Shown here: positions 1-5,336 of the stretch, piece after piece
Position numbering within the stretch: position 1 is the first letter of the stretch
Layout: each line of letters opens with the position of its first letter
Origin: JAWWBS01 sp033720815
GTDB lineage: Bacteria; Pseudomonadota; Gammaproteobacteria; Natronospirales; JAJUFS01
Reading direction: 5' to 3'
NCBI GenBank assembly: GCA_033720815.1
Contig: JAWWBT010000145.1
Coordinates: 1-5,336, forward strand
DNA: 5,336 nt
Translations under genes and position numbers: made by a program
The notes under the pieces: generated by a model
The model's input: the letters and a program-made list of their open reading frames with translations, nothing else
Database searches by the model: none
What the model was told of the DNA's origin: nothing

Positions 1-1561
1 CGCCACCACCGGTATCACCACCGCCACCCGTGCCACCGCCACAACCATTGGTTGCGAGGTAGTCGTAGGCAGCGCGGGCCTGCACCAGGCCATAGCCGAA
101 GGCGTTGTCGCGACCGGCATCGCCGAGGTCAATTGCCGTGGCATTCAGCGCACCGCGAATATCGGCAGCCGAGCAGTTGCTGAAGTGGTTCCAGACCAGG
201 CCGGCAATGCCGGAGACATGCGGCGTGGCCATGGAGGTACCGTTGAAGTAGGCGTAGTTGCCGGTACCGATGAAGACATTGGCGCTGTTGCCGACTTCAC
301 CGAGCAGCGTGGCTCCATCGGTGTCCGAGACGCCGATCGACGGGATGGAGGTGACGGTCTCGCCCAGCGTGCCGGAAAGAGCACCGGCCTCGTTGTTGTA
401 GATTACCGCGCCTACACCACCGCCGGCTTCACAGCTCAGGACCTTGTCGGCAAAGGAGACGTTGCCACGCTGGATCAGGCAGACATTGCCAGCCGCACCG
501 GTGCACGCACTTTCACCAAGACCACAGTCGACCAGCGTACCGGTCACGTCACCCGCCGGCGAACCTTCCATGGCGAGGCCACCATAGGTCATACCGGAAA
601 CGCTAACATTGGCTTCAGAACCGTAGCCCATCGGCACGGTAGAGAGCACGTCCACACCGGGAGCGGCAATTTCAACCTGGCTGTTCTGCTGCGAGAAGCT
701 GGCAATGGCCATGTTGGAATCGATGGCCGCGACCGACATCACCGAGTCATACGAAGCCGGGTAGCTCATGCGCGTGTTGCCGTCGTTACCCGCTGCAGCG
801 ATGTTCAACACGCCGCGAGCGTAGGAATCGGCGAAGGCACGGTCTTCCGAACGGCTCTTCATCGAACCGCCGAGCGACATGCTGATGATGTTCGCACCGT
901 TGGCTTCGCAGTCCAGCATTGCGTCAACGAGGCTGGAGGAATACGCCCAGCCCGATGCGGTGAAGACCTTCACGATGTGCAGGTTCACGCGGTTCGGGTC
1001 CGGGTTGACGCCAACCACACCGATACCGTTACCGCCGAGGCCCGCAATGGTGCCTGCAACGTGAGTACCGTGTGAGTTGTCATCGAAATCCCAGTTGCCC
1101 GAGCCATTCGGGTCGTCTGAACCGGTGACGTTCGAACCGTGCGAGAGATCCTCGTGGCCGCCGTCATAACCGGAGTCGATGATGCAGATGGTCTTCGGCG
1201 CACCGATCGAACCGGTCTGCAGCAGCGAGTCGTTCGATTGCGTCATCGCAATACCGTAGGGCGACGTTTCGGACATCAGGAAGCGCTTGGCGTCTTCCTC
1301 GACGTACGCAACATTCGGGTTACGGCTGAGGCCATTCAGGGCCTGCGCCGGAACCGATACGGCAAACGCGTTGATGTGATCGAAGCTGTAATGGGTTTCG
1401 GCACCCGCGCCCTTCAGGCTACGAGCAACAGCGGCCTTCTGGCCATCCTTGAAACCGATATAGACACGAACCTTGTCATCCTGGCCCGCGAAAGAAACCG
1501 CGCTCATGCCGAGCGCAACGAGACCGCATACTGCGGTCGAAGCAGTCTTGAGATTGATCAC
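1..1561 (-). CDS. Secreted subtilisin-like serine protease (peptidase S8) with PA insert, 3' end beyond window
   Basis: This is an exported endopeptidase of the subtilase family; 520 codons are visible and the reading frame is still open at base 2. Translation from the GTG at 1561-1559 gives a basic N-terminus and hydrophobic stretch ending in SFA-G, a signal peptide of about 25 residues. Residues about 30-92 resemble an inhibitor I9 propeptide, ending in the typical NPNVAYVEED. The catalytic domain has Asp129 (IIDSG), His164 (HGTHVAG), oxyanion-hole Asn259 (AAAGND) and Ser443 (NGTSMATPH), so the active site is complete. Residues about 315-430 form an insert with the look of a PA domain (CLIQRGNVSFADKV, GAVIYNNEAG) between the catalytic Asn and Ser. 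Several Cys pairs suggest disulfides, as expected outside the cytoplasm. The visible part ends in a Gly/Thr/Asp-rich linker, so a further C-terminal domain probably follows. Family assignment is secure; the substrate is unknown. Confidence 0.95.
   Translation of the reverse strand, partial: MINLKTASTAVCGLVALGMSAVSFAGQDDKVRVYIGFKDGQKAAVARSLKGAGAETHYSFDHINAFAVSVPAQALNGLSRNPNVAYVEEDAKRFLMSETSPYGIAMTQSNDSLLQTGSIGAPKTICIIDSGYDGGHEDLSHGSNVTGSDDPNGSGNWDFDDNSHGTHVAGTIAGLGGNGIGVVGVNPDPNRVNLHIVKVFTASGWAYSSSLVDAMLDCEANGANIISMSLGGSMKSRSEDRAFADSYARGVLNIAAAGNDGNTRMSYPASYDSVMSVAAIDSNMAIASFSQQNSQVEIAAPGVDVLSTVPMGYGSEANVSVSGMTYGGLAMEGSPAGDVTGTLVDCGLGESACTGAAGNVCLIQRGNVSFADKVLSCEAGGGVGAVIYNNEAGALSGTLGETVTSIPSIGVSDTDGATLLGEVGNSANVFIGTGNYAYFNGTSMATPHVSGIAGLVWNHFSNCSAADIRGALNATAIDLGDAGRDNAFGYGLVQARAAYDYLATNGCGGGTGGGGDTGGG
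2..40 (-). repeat. Low-complexity repeat encoding Gly-rich linker
   Basis: The coding strand repeats GGT/GGC codons with interspersed ACC and GAT, giving GGGTGGGGDTGGG (residues 508-520 of the S8 protease). Such linkers in exported proteases usually join the catalytic domain to a C-terminal binding or secretion domain. That domain would lie left of the window. The repeat is prone to length variation by slippage and to assembly error. Confidence 0.7.
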
Positions 1562-1569
1562 TTTTGGTT

Positions 1570-1575
1570 CCCCCC
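1570..1575 (-). promoter_or_regulatory. G-rich ribosome binding site of the S8 protease, supports GTG start
   Basis: On the minus strand a run of six G followed by AA lies eight bases before the GTG at 1561. The start gives a well-formed signal peptide directly. The next in-frame ATG falls inside the signal peptide hydrophobic core (residue 19). An in-frame stop lies upstream at 1627-1625. An upstream in-frame TTG at 1609-1607 is possible but has no comparable ribosome site. The six-G run is not a perfect match to AGGAGG. Confidence 0.6.
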
Positions 1576-1814
1576 AAAGTGAAATGTATTTGAGATACGT
1601 GCGAGGCAATCCTGTGCCTTCTTGTTATCTTTCCCGATTCAAGTCGCTCGTCCTCCCCAGGACACGAACACGGCTCGCCGGGACCGGTCGAACCTATCTG
1701 TATTTACCATAAGGACGCAAGTGGTTTTTAACGGATATGCGAGCTGTAACGCGTCTATAGAGGAAAGCAGAACTGGACAATATGCGCTGAAGTAAAGCAA
1801 AAAATTACGAAGGG

Positions 1815-1827
1815 AGTCAGCCTGACT
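1815..1827. repeat. 13-bp perfect dyad AGTCAGCCTGACT, possible operator
   Basis: Two 6-base arms (AGTCAG and CTGACT) are exact reverse complements around a single central C. The dyad lies in the divergent intergenic region, just upstream of the weak plus-strand promoter candidate and about 105 bases before the AhpD-like start. No T-tract follows, so it is not a terminator. It could bind a dimeric regulator, but short dyads of this size also arise by chance; no second copy was noticed. Confidence 0.3.
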
Positions 1828-1837
1828 GGACACGTTA

Positions 1838-1866
1838 TTGGAGATTGCACTGCCCTGGAACGTAAT
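1838..1866 (+). promoter_or_regulatory. Weak sigma70-like promoter candidate for the AhpD-like gene
   Basis: TTGGAG (1838-1843) and CGTAAT (1861-1866) are separated by 17 bases, giving three and four matches to the two consensus hexamers. It would yield a leader of about 60 bases ahead of the ATG at 1933. The match is weak and could be chance; it is listed because it is the best-spaced candidate I found upstream of the gene. Confidence 0.25.
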
Positions 1867-1932
1867 GCTTGGCAGCAGAAATTCCTTTCGCTAGGCTTCC
1901 CTCCCCCTCCCGTCAGACATGGAGCACGCTGC

Positions 1933-2286
1933 ATGGCTAACCGTTTCAAGGAATTCACCGAATACCGCCAGAAGATGAACGAGAAGATCCTTGCCGAGGA
2001 CAACCGCGTCATCAAGCGCATGTTTTCTCTCGACAACCTCACCTATCGCGAGGAGGGCGCGCTCGACACGAAATCAAAGGAATTGATGGGACTGGTCGCC
2101 TCCCTGGTCCTGCGCTGCGATGACTGCGTGAGCTACCACATCAGCCAGTCGGTTTCCGCCGGCGCGAGCCGGGAGGAAATCATGGAAACGATGAGTATCG
2201 GCTTGGTCGTGGGCGGCAGTATCGTGATTCCCCACCTGCGCCGCGCAGTGGAGTTTCTCGACGAGATGGAAGGCAAGGCAGAATAA
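1933..2286 (+). CDS. Carboxymuconolactone decarboxylase family / AhpD-like protein
   Basis: A 117-residue, all-helical-looking cytoplasmic protein of the CMD/AhpD-like family. The core motif is C62-D-D-C65-V-S-Y-H69, with Glu50 twelve residues before the first Cys. This matches the spacing of the Glu, CxxC and His that form the redox-active site of AhpD. The following segment with SAGASREEIMETM is the usual Gly-Ala-[ST]-x-x-E-[IL] helix start of the family. There is no signal peptide. The ATG is preceded by GGAG at 1921-1924, eight bases away, supporting the start. The length fits single-domain family members. Biochemical roles in the family range from thiol-dependent hydroperoxide reduction to gamma-carboxymuconolactone decarboxylation; the CxxC favours a redox role. 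No ahpC or catabolic gene adjoins, so the physiological partner is unknown. It appears monocistronic, ending at a terminator. Confidence 0.9.
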   Translation: MANRFKEFTEYRQKMNEKILAEDNRVIKRMFSLDNLTYREEGALDTKSKELMGLVASLVLRCDDCVSYHISQSVSAGASREEIMETMSIGLVVGGSIVIPHLRRAVEFLDEMEGKAE

Positions 2287-2300
2287 CCGCCGCGCTGCCA

Positions 2301-2335
2301 GAAAGAAAAACGCCGGCCAGTGGCCGGCGTCTTTT
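2301..2335. terminator. Bidirectional rho-independent terminator between convergent genes
   Basis: A perfect inverted repeat pairs ACGCCGGCCA (2310-2319) with TGGCCGGCGT (2321-2330) around a single G, so the real hairpin has about 9 GC-rich pairs and a 3-base loop. On the plus strand it is followed by CTTTT (2331-2335); on the minus strand by TTTTCTTTC (2309-2301). It lies 24 bases after the AhpD-like stop and about 23 bases after the M48 stop on the other strand, so it can end both transcripts. Confidence 0.9.
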
Positions 2336-2352
2336 AAACGTGGGACCAGGGT

Positions 2353-3204
2353 TCAGCGCTGGGCGAGCGCATTGCCCACCACACGGCGGAAACGGTCCTC
2401 GCCTTCGCGGCTGTACTGCAAGCCATCGAGTCGGGTTCCCATGCGCTGGGAAAGCACATCGAGCCGGTCTGCCGGGCTGGGGTGTGTCTTGAACAGGAGC
2501 GCGAGGCGTTCGTCCGAACTTCCCTGCATGGCATCCAGCTTCTGCAATACAGCCGGAAGGCCATAGGGATCGTAACCGGCACGAGCCGCAAGAACGACAC
2601 CGATGCGATCAGCATCGAGTTCGTCGTCACGGCCCAGTCCTTTCGTATAGATCTCCTTCGTCGCATTCACCACCCACTGGTAGTCACCCATGTCGACGCC
2701 CTTGCTGGCAAGGTGCGTTTCGGCAGCGCGACCAACCAGCTTCCAGCGCGCACCAGACTCCATCGCATCCAGGTGATGCTTGCGCGTAACGTGCGCTATT
2801 TCATGACCAAGTACGCCAGCGAGCTCGCCTTCGCTGCGAAGCTGGAGCAGGAGCCCCTTGGTAATGAATACATAACCGCCGGGTGCGGCGAATGCATTGA
2901 TGTTCGGGTGATCGATCACGGCAAAGTGCCAGCGCAGGTCCGGGCGACTGCTTTGCTGTGCAACCCACGTGCCTACTCGATTTACGTACACCTGCAATTC
3001 ATGGTCATCAACCATCGGTGCTGCACCAAGCAAGGTCGCTGCCGCCGCATTACCGATCTTCAGCTCTTCCGCATCATCGACACCCAACAGCGCTGTCTTG
3101 GCCGTCGACGCATCATCAACGAGACGTGCGAAGTCGTAATTGCAGCCAGCCGTGACGAGCATGATTGAAAACGGGACAAGGAATTTCACGAGATGCTGTT
3201 TCAT
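2353..3204 (-). CDS. M48 family zinc metallopeptidase, putative lipoprotein
   Basis: An exported zinc endopeptidase of 283 residues from the preferred start. The N-terminus is a signal sequence ending MLVTAGC, with Cys21 as the likely lipidation site; Thr at -3 makes the lipobox weaker than the usual Leu. The catalytic domain has HEIAH (His134, Glu135, His138), and Glu195 in DDELDADRIG as the expected third zinc ligand. It also shows other hallmarks of M48: NAFAAPGGYVFITKGLL upstream of the zinc site and THPSPADR (His241) near the end. This is the layout of small periplasmic M48 enzymes such as LoiP and the protease part of BepA; no TPR repeats follow, so it is closer to LoiP in form. These relatives act in outer-membrane protein quality control. 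An ATG two codons upstream (3210) overlaps the preceding stop as ATGA, but GGAGG lies only one base before it, versus seven before 3204. It is the last gene of the operon. Confidence 0.92.
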   Translation of the reverse strand: MKQHLVKFLVPFSIMLVTAGCNYDFARLVDDASTAKTALLGVDDAEELKIGNAAAATLLGAAPMVDDHELQVYVNRVGTWVAQQSSRPDLRWHFAVIDHPNINAFAAPGGYVFITKGLLLQLRSEGELAGVLGHEIAHVTRKHHLDAMESGARWKLVGRAAETHLASKGVDMGDYQWVVNATKEIYTKGLGRDDELDADRIGVVLAARAGYDPYGLPAVLQKLDAMQGSSDERLALLFKTHPSPADRLDVLSQRMGTRLDGLQYSREGEDRFRRVVGNALAQR

Positions 3205-3206
3205 GT

Positions 3207-3716
3207 TCATTCCTCCACGTCTTCAGGCAGGTGCTGGACCTGGCGCGACTGGAGGCCAAGATCACGCGCGTATTGCTCGGCGTCGCCGGGCTGTACGTAG
3301 AAATTGTCCAGCTCGTAGACGGCGCGCTGGTTCGGCACGGCTCCTGCAATGTCATCTTCGCCGAGGCCGCGGATACCCGTGGTCGCGGTGGCAGTGCGCT
3401 GGTTGGAGCGGCTGCCAAAGGAAAAGAGCGATCCCCAGAAGCCCGTTTCGCTCTCGGTAGTCGTCTGCTCGCCGAGTCGCACGCTGGTCAGGCGCACCCA
3501 ACCAATACGGCCGCCATCCTGCTCTTTCACCTGGTACCAGCCACCATCACGTTCGAGAATCTCGACACTGGCATTGGAATAGAGCGTTGCTACAGGGCGT
3601 GCGCCGGCACTGGGCGATTCCACCATCTGCGTGCTGCGCACGATTGAGCCTGTTTCCGCCAGCACTCCCAGCGGCATCAACAACAGGGCCAGCCCCAGCC
3701 CCTTCATGATCTTCAT
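3207..3716 (-). CDS. Exported SH3-domain protein of unknown function
   Basis: A 169-residue protein with a clear signal peptide (MKIMKGLGLALLLMPLGVLA, likely cut before Glu21) and no lipobox Cys, so it should be soluble in the periplasm. Residues about 24-82 read as a bacterial SH3 (SH3b) fold: the VESPSAGARPVATLYSNASVEI stretch is typical of the first strands, and WYQVK...GRIGWVRLTSVRL of the last ones. Such domains often bind peptidoglycan or peptide ligands. A Ser/Thr-rich spacer containing FWGSLFSFGS follows (residues about 84-112). The tail (113-169) starts GIRGLGEDDI and includes AVYELDNFYV; I do not assign it to a named domain. The start has a strong ribosome site (GAGGGGGA) seven bases away. 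The gene lies 13 bases after the cyclase stop and ends just before the M48 start, so it probably works with both. The exact role is unknown. Confidence 0.88.
   Translation of the reverse strand: MKIMKGLGLALLLMPLGVLAETGSIVRSTQMVESPSAGARPVATLYSNASVEILERDGGWYQVKEQDGGRIGWVRLTSVRLGEQTTTESETGFWGSLFSFGSRSNQRTATATTGIRGLGEDDIAGAVPNQRAVYELDNFYVQPGDAEQYARDLGLQSRQVQHLPEDVEE
3212..3216 (-). promoter_or_regulatory. GGAGG ribosome binding site deciding the M48 start
   Basis: On the minus strand GGAGG sits inside the last codons of the SH3-protein gene. It is one base from the ATG at 3210 and seven bases from the ATG at 3204. The second spacing is near optimal, so initiation at 3204 is preferred. Either start implies translational coupling, because the upstream stop (3209-3207) lies between the ribosome site and the chosen ATG. 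Confidence 0.7.
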
Positions 3717-3723
3717 GTCGAAA

Positions 3724-3731
3724 TCCCCCTC
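3724..3731 (-). promoter_or_regulatory. Ribosome binding site of the SH3-protein gene, overlapping the cyclase stop
   Basis: On the minus strand GAGGGGGA lies seven bases before the ATG at 3716. Its first two bases are the last two of the cyclase TGA stop codon. This spacing favours the ATG at 3716 over the internal ATG at 3707 and suggests that ribosomes finishing the cyclase can help start the SH3 protein. Confidence 0.65.
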
Positions 3732-5336
3732 ATCGCGGTTCGTAGAGGTTAACGGGCGCTGAACGGCCCTTTACCGTGACCGATCCATGATCCCTGAATG
3801 TCCATTCGTGGCGACAGCGCGCCCGTGTGTCTTCCGAGACCAGTATGCGCGCTCGTCCCTTGGTCTGTCCCTCGATGCGACTGGCCAGGTTTACCGTATC
3901 ACCGATGACCGTGTAATCGAGGCGGTTGCTCGAGCCGATGAAACCCACCACGGCCGGGCCGGTGTGCAGGCCGATCCCGATATCGAAAGGTATGCCTTCC
4001 GCTTCGAGTTCCTTCTGGAACTGCTGCACGACCTCGACCATCTCGATCGATGCCTTGACGGCATTATCCGCCTGTTCCGGATCATCTGCAGGCGCGCCCC
4101 AGAATGCCATGATCGCATCACCGATGAATTTGTCGATGGTACCGCCGTGGCGGAAGATCACTTCAACCTGCTGGGCGAAATAGCGGTTCAGCAATGACAC
4201 GATTTCTTCGGGCGCACGGGTTTCCGACAGCGTCGTGAAGCCGCGAATATCCGAAAACAGGACGGTCACTTCACGGCTCTGTGGCGGCGCATCAAGAAGG
4301 TCACTGTCTTCCTTGACGAGCGAGCTCGCGACACGCGGGTCGATGAAACGACCGAATGTGCTGACCGCCTGTTCGCGAGCGGCACGCTCACGCAGGGTCT
4401 GTTCCAGTCCGAGCCCGATGAAGAGCAGGATAGGGAATGCAATCACCGGCATGACCGGGAGAATCAGGTTCGCGGAAAGCGCGGCCTCCGCAAGGATGAG
4501 CCAGGCAATCACGGTCACCGGGATCAGCAAGCCGCCCACCAGGAGTCCGCGTCCGGACACGAAAGCGAGATAGATCGCTGCCATCAGCATCAGTCCGAGC
4601 AATGCTCCGAGGAGCGGCGAAACAGGTTCCAGGTAATCATCCTGGATAAGATTGCCAAGCGCGGTCGCCAGGATGTCTGCACCGGGGTGAGCGTTACTGA
4701 CCGGGGTTACGCGCAGGTCGTAAAGACCCATCGCATCACCGCCAATGATCACGATGGTGTCGGTGAACAGGCCATCAAATCGATCATCCTGCGGGTCTTC
4801 GAGCGCGGCCAGCACGTCCGCATAGGAATAGTATTCACGCTCGTAGGGACCGGCATTCCAGTGCAGCTGGATGCTCTGTTTATCCGGTACGGAAACATCG
4901 AGATAGTCTGCGACGCGTGCGGGCAATGACGGGATGCGCCAGCCCGCGCGATCAAGATGCAGGTAATAGCGGCGGGCAATCCCGTCCGGATCTTCCAGCA
5001 TGTTGATGGCGCCGATGCGACCGGTATTGGCCAGTGGCTCGAGCGGGAGGGTCGCGCTGATCGTGGCATCGCCTCTTGAATTGCCGACCGGTTCGAACCC
5101 GAGCTGGTAGCCCCGCTTGCCGACATTGACCTTTCTGCCTTCCTGTTCGGAAAGCACAACCATCGGGAAGAAAACGTTGTCCGCGGGAAGGGCTGCATCT
5201 ATCAGTCGCTCGTCTCCCGCGGGATCCGCACGGTTCGCATCGGACAGCACGATGTCGAAAACGACTGCACGCGGCTCCTGCGCCAGCAAACCTTCAAGCA
5301 GTTGCGCATGAACAGCCCGCGTCCACGGCCACCGAC
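3730..5336 (-). CDS. CHASE2-domain class III adenylate cyclase, 5' end beyond window
   Basis: A membrane-bound nucleotide cyclase; 534 residues are visible and the frame is open to the window edge, so the first membrane segment and true start lie outside. Visible residues 1 to about 235 form a CHASE2 sensor domain, beginning RWPWTRAVHAQLLEGL and ending PGADILATALGNLIQDDYL. It is followed by three hydrophobic segments (about 240-260, 262-285, 288-310), the usual CHASE2 arrangement that places the sensor outside and the catalytic domain inside. The cyclase domain has both metal-binding Asp (LFSDIRGFT, visible residue 362; KFIGDAIMAFWG, 406). It also has Lys402 and Asp473 (RLDYTVIGD), the pair that selects adenine, and Asn482 and Arg486 for the transition state (DTVNLASRIE). 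All key residues are present, so it should make cAMP as a homodimer. The ligand sensed is unknown. It is the first visible gene of the three-gene operon; its promoter is outside the window. Confidence 0.94.
   Translation of the reverse strand, partial: RWPWTRAVHAQLLEGLLAQEPRAVVFDIVLSDANRADPAGDERLIDAALPADNVFFPMVVLSEQEGRKVNVGKRGYQLGFEPVGNSRGDATISATLPLEPLANTGRIGAINMLEDPDGIARRYYLHLDRAGWRIPSLPARVADYLDVSVPDKQSIQLHWNAGPYEREYYSYADVLAALEDPQDDRFDGLFTDTIVIIGGDAMGLYDLRVTPVSNAHPGADILATALGNLIQDDYLEPVSPLLGALLGLMLMAAIYLAFVSGRGLLVGGLLIPVTVIAWLILAEAALSANLILPVMPVIAFPILLFIGLGLEQTLRERAAREQAVSTFGRFIDPRVASSLVKEDSDLLDAPPQSREVTVLFSDIRGFTTLSETRAPEEIVSLLNRYFAQQVEVIFRHGGTIDKFIGDAIMAFWGAPADDPEQADNAVKASIEMVEVVQQFQKELEAEGIPFDIGIGLHTGPAVVGFIGSSNRLDYTVIGDTVNLASRIEGQTKGRARILVSEDTRARCRHEWTFRDHGSVTVKGRSAPVNLYEPR

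Larger units (their letters stand above)
1562..1932. other. Divergent intergenic region between S8 protease and AhpD-like gene
   Basis: These 371 bases separate two genes transcribed away from each other, so promoters for both should lie here. The stretch from about 1715 to 1810 is richer in A and T than the flanking genes. I find no strong sigma70 promoter on the minus strand, no tRNA, and no riboswitch I recognise. Short open frames here lack a ribosome site and family resemblance. A 13-bp dyad and one weak plus-strand promoter candidate are listed separately. Confidence 0.6.

Noticed and set aside
185..1075. Long plus-strand open frame of 296 codons
   Set aside because: It lies wholly antisense to the S8 protease, whose catalytic motifs are unmistakable. 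Its translation is rich in Arg, His, Gly and Val without domain features, as expected from the reverse strand of a GC-rich gene.
1586..1598. GTAT-N5-ATAC dyad in the S8 protease leader, considered as a CRP-like or other regulator site
   Set aside because: Arms are only four bases long and do not match TGTGA-N6-TCACA; too weak to call even though a cAMP-making enzyme is nearby.
1600..1740. Possible riboswitch or structured leader upstream of the S8 protease
   Set aside because: I looked for conserved cores such as the cyclic di-GMP riboswitch elements and found none. A covariance-model search would be needed to exclude a divergent one.
1639..1833. Small minus-strand frame in the divergent intergenic region
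   Set aside because: It would start at GTG with no ribosome site upstream and gives no recognisable protein. It could overlap the leader of the S8 protease but there is no support for translation.
1755..2042. Minus-strand frame of 95 codons overlapping the AhpD-like gene start
   Set aside because: It runs antisense through the AhpD-like 5' end and the intergenic region and shows no domain or signal sequence pattern.
2482..3168. Plus-strand open frame of 228 codons opposite the M48 gene
   Set aside because: It is antisense to a gene with a complete HEIAH site, has no recognisable motif, and would run through the terminator-side of the operon against the coding strand.
3165..3647. Plus-strand open frame of 160 codons opposite the SH3-protein gene
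   Set aside because: It is antisense to a gene with a signal peptide, a good ribosome site and SH3 sequence features; its own translation shows no family resemblance.

Overview
The window looks like chromosomal DNA from a free-living Gram-negative bacterium. A gammaproteobacterium is my best guess, inferred from moderately high GC, an exported subtilase with a Gly-rich linker, and a lipoprotein-type M48 peptidase. No mobile element, phage gene, RNA gene or CRISPR array is visible. The window holds five protein genes; two run off its ends.

Layout. (1) The left third, minus strand, is the start and most of a secreted subtilisin-like (S8) protease. It has a GTG start, signal peptide, I9-type propeptide, complete Asp/His/Asn/Ser active site and a protease-associated (PA) insert. 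It ends at the window edge inside a Gly-rich linker. (2) A divergent intergenic region of about 370 bases follows, with a small 13-bp dyad and no strong promoter. (3) A 117-codon plus-strand gene encodes a carboxymuconolactone decarboxylase/AhpD-like protein with the CxxCxxxH redox motif. (4) A near-perfect hairpin with T-tracts on both sides forms a bidirectional terminator between convergent transcription units. (5) The right half is a compact minus-strand operon, in transcription order: a CHASE2-domain class III adenylate cyclase (5' end outside the window), an exported SH3-domain protein, and a zinc metallopeptidase of family M48 with a lipoprotein-like N-terminus. Gene gaps are 13 bases or less.

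How the genes may work together. The operon joins a membrane cyclase with a periplasmic sensing domain to two exported proteins, one with a likely wall- or ligand-binding fold and one with a protease fold. This suggests an envelope-sensing or quality-control module signalling through cAMP, but that link is inferred from gene order and domain content only. The S8 protease and the AhpD-like gene diverge from a shared intergenic region. Nothing in the sequence ties them to the cyclase operon beyond proximity. No unmistakably new system is seen; the cyclase-SH3-M48 operon is the most interesting element.
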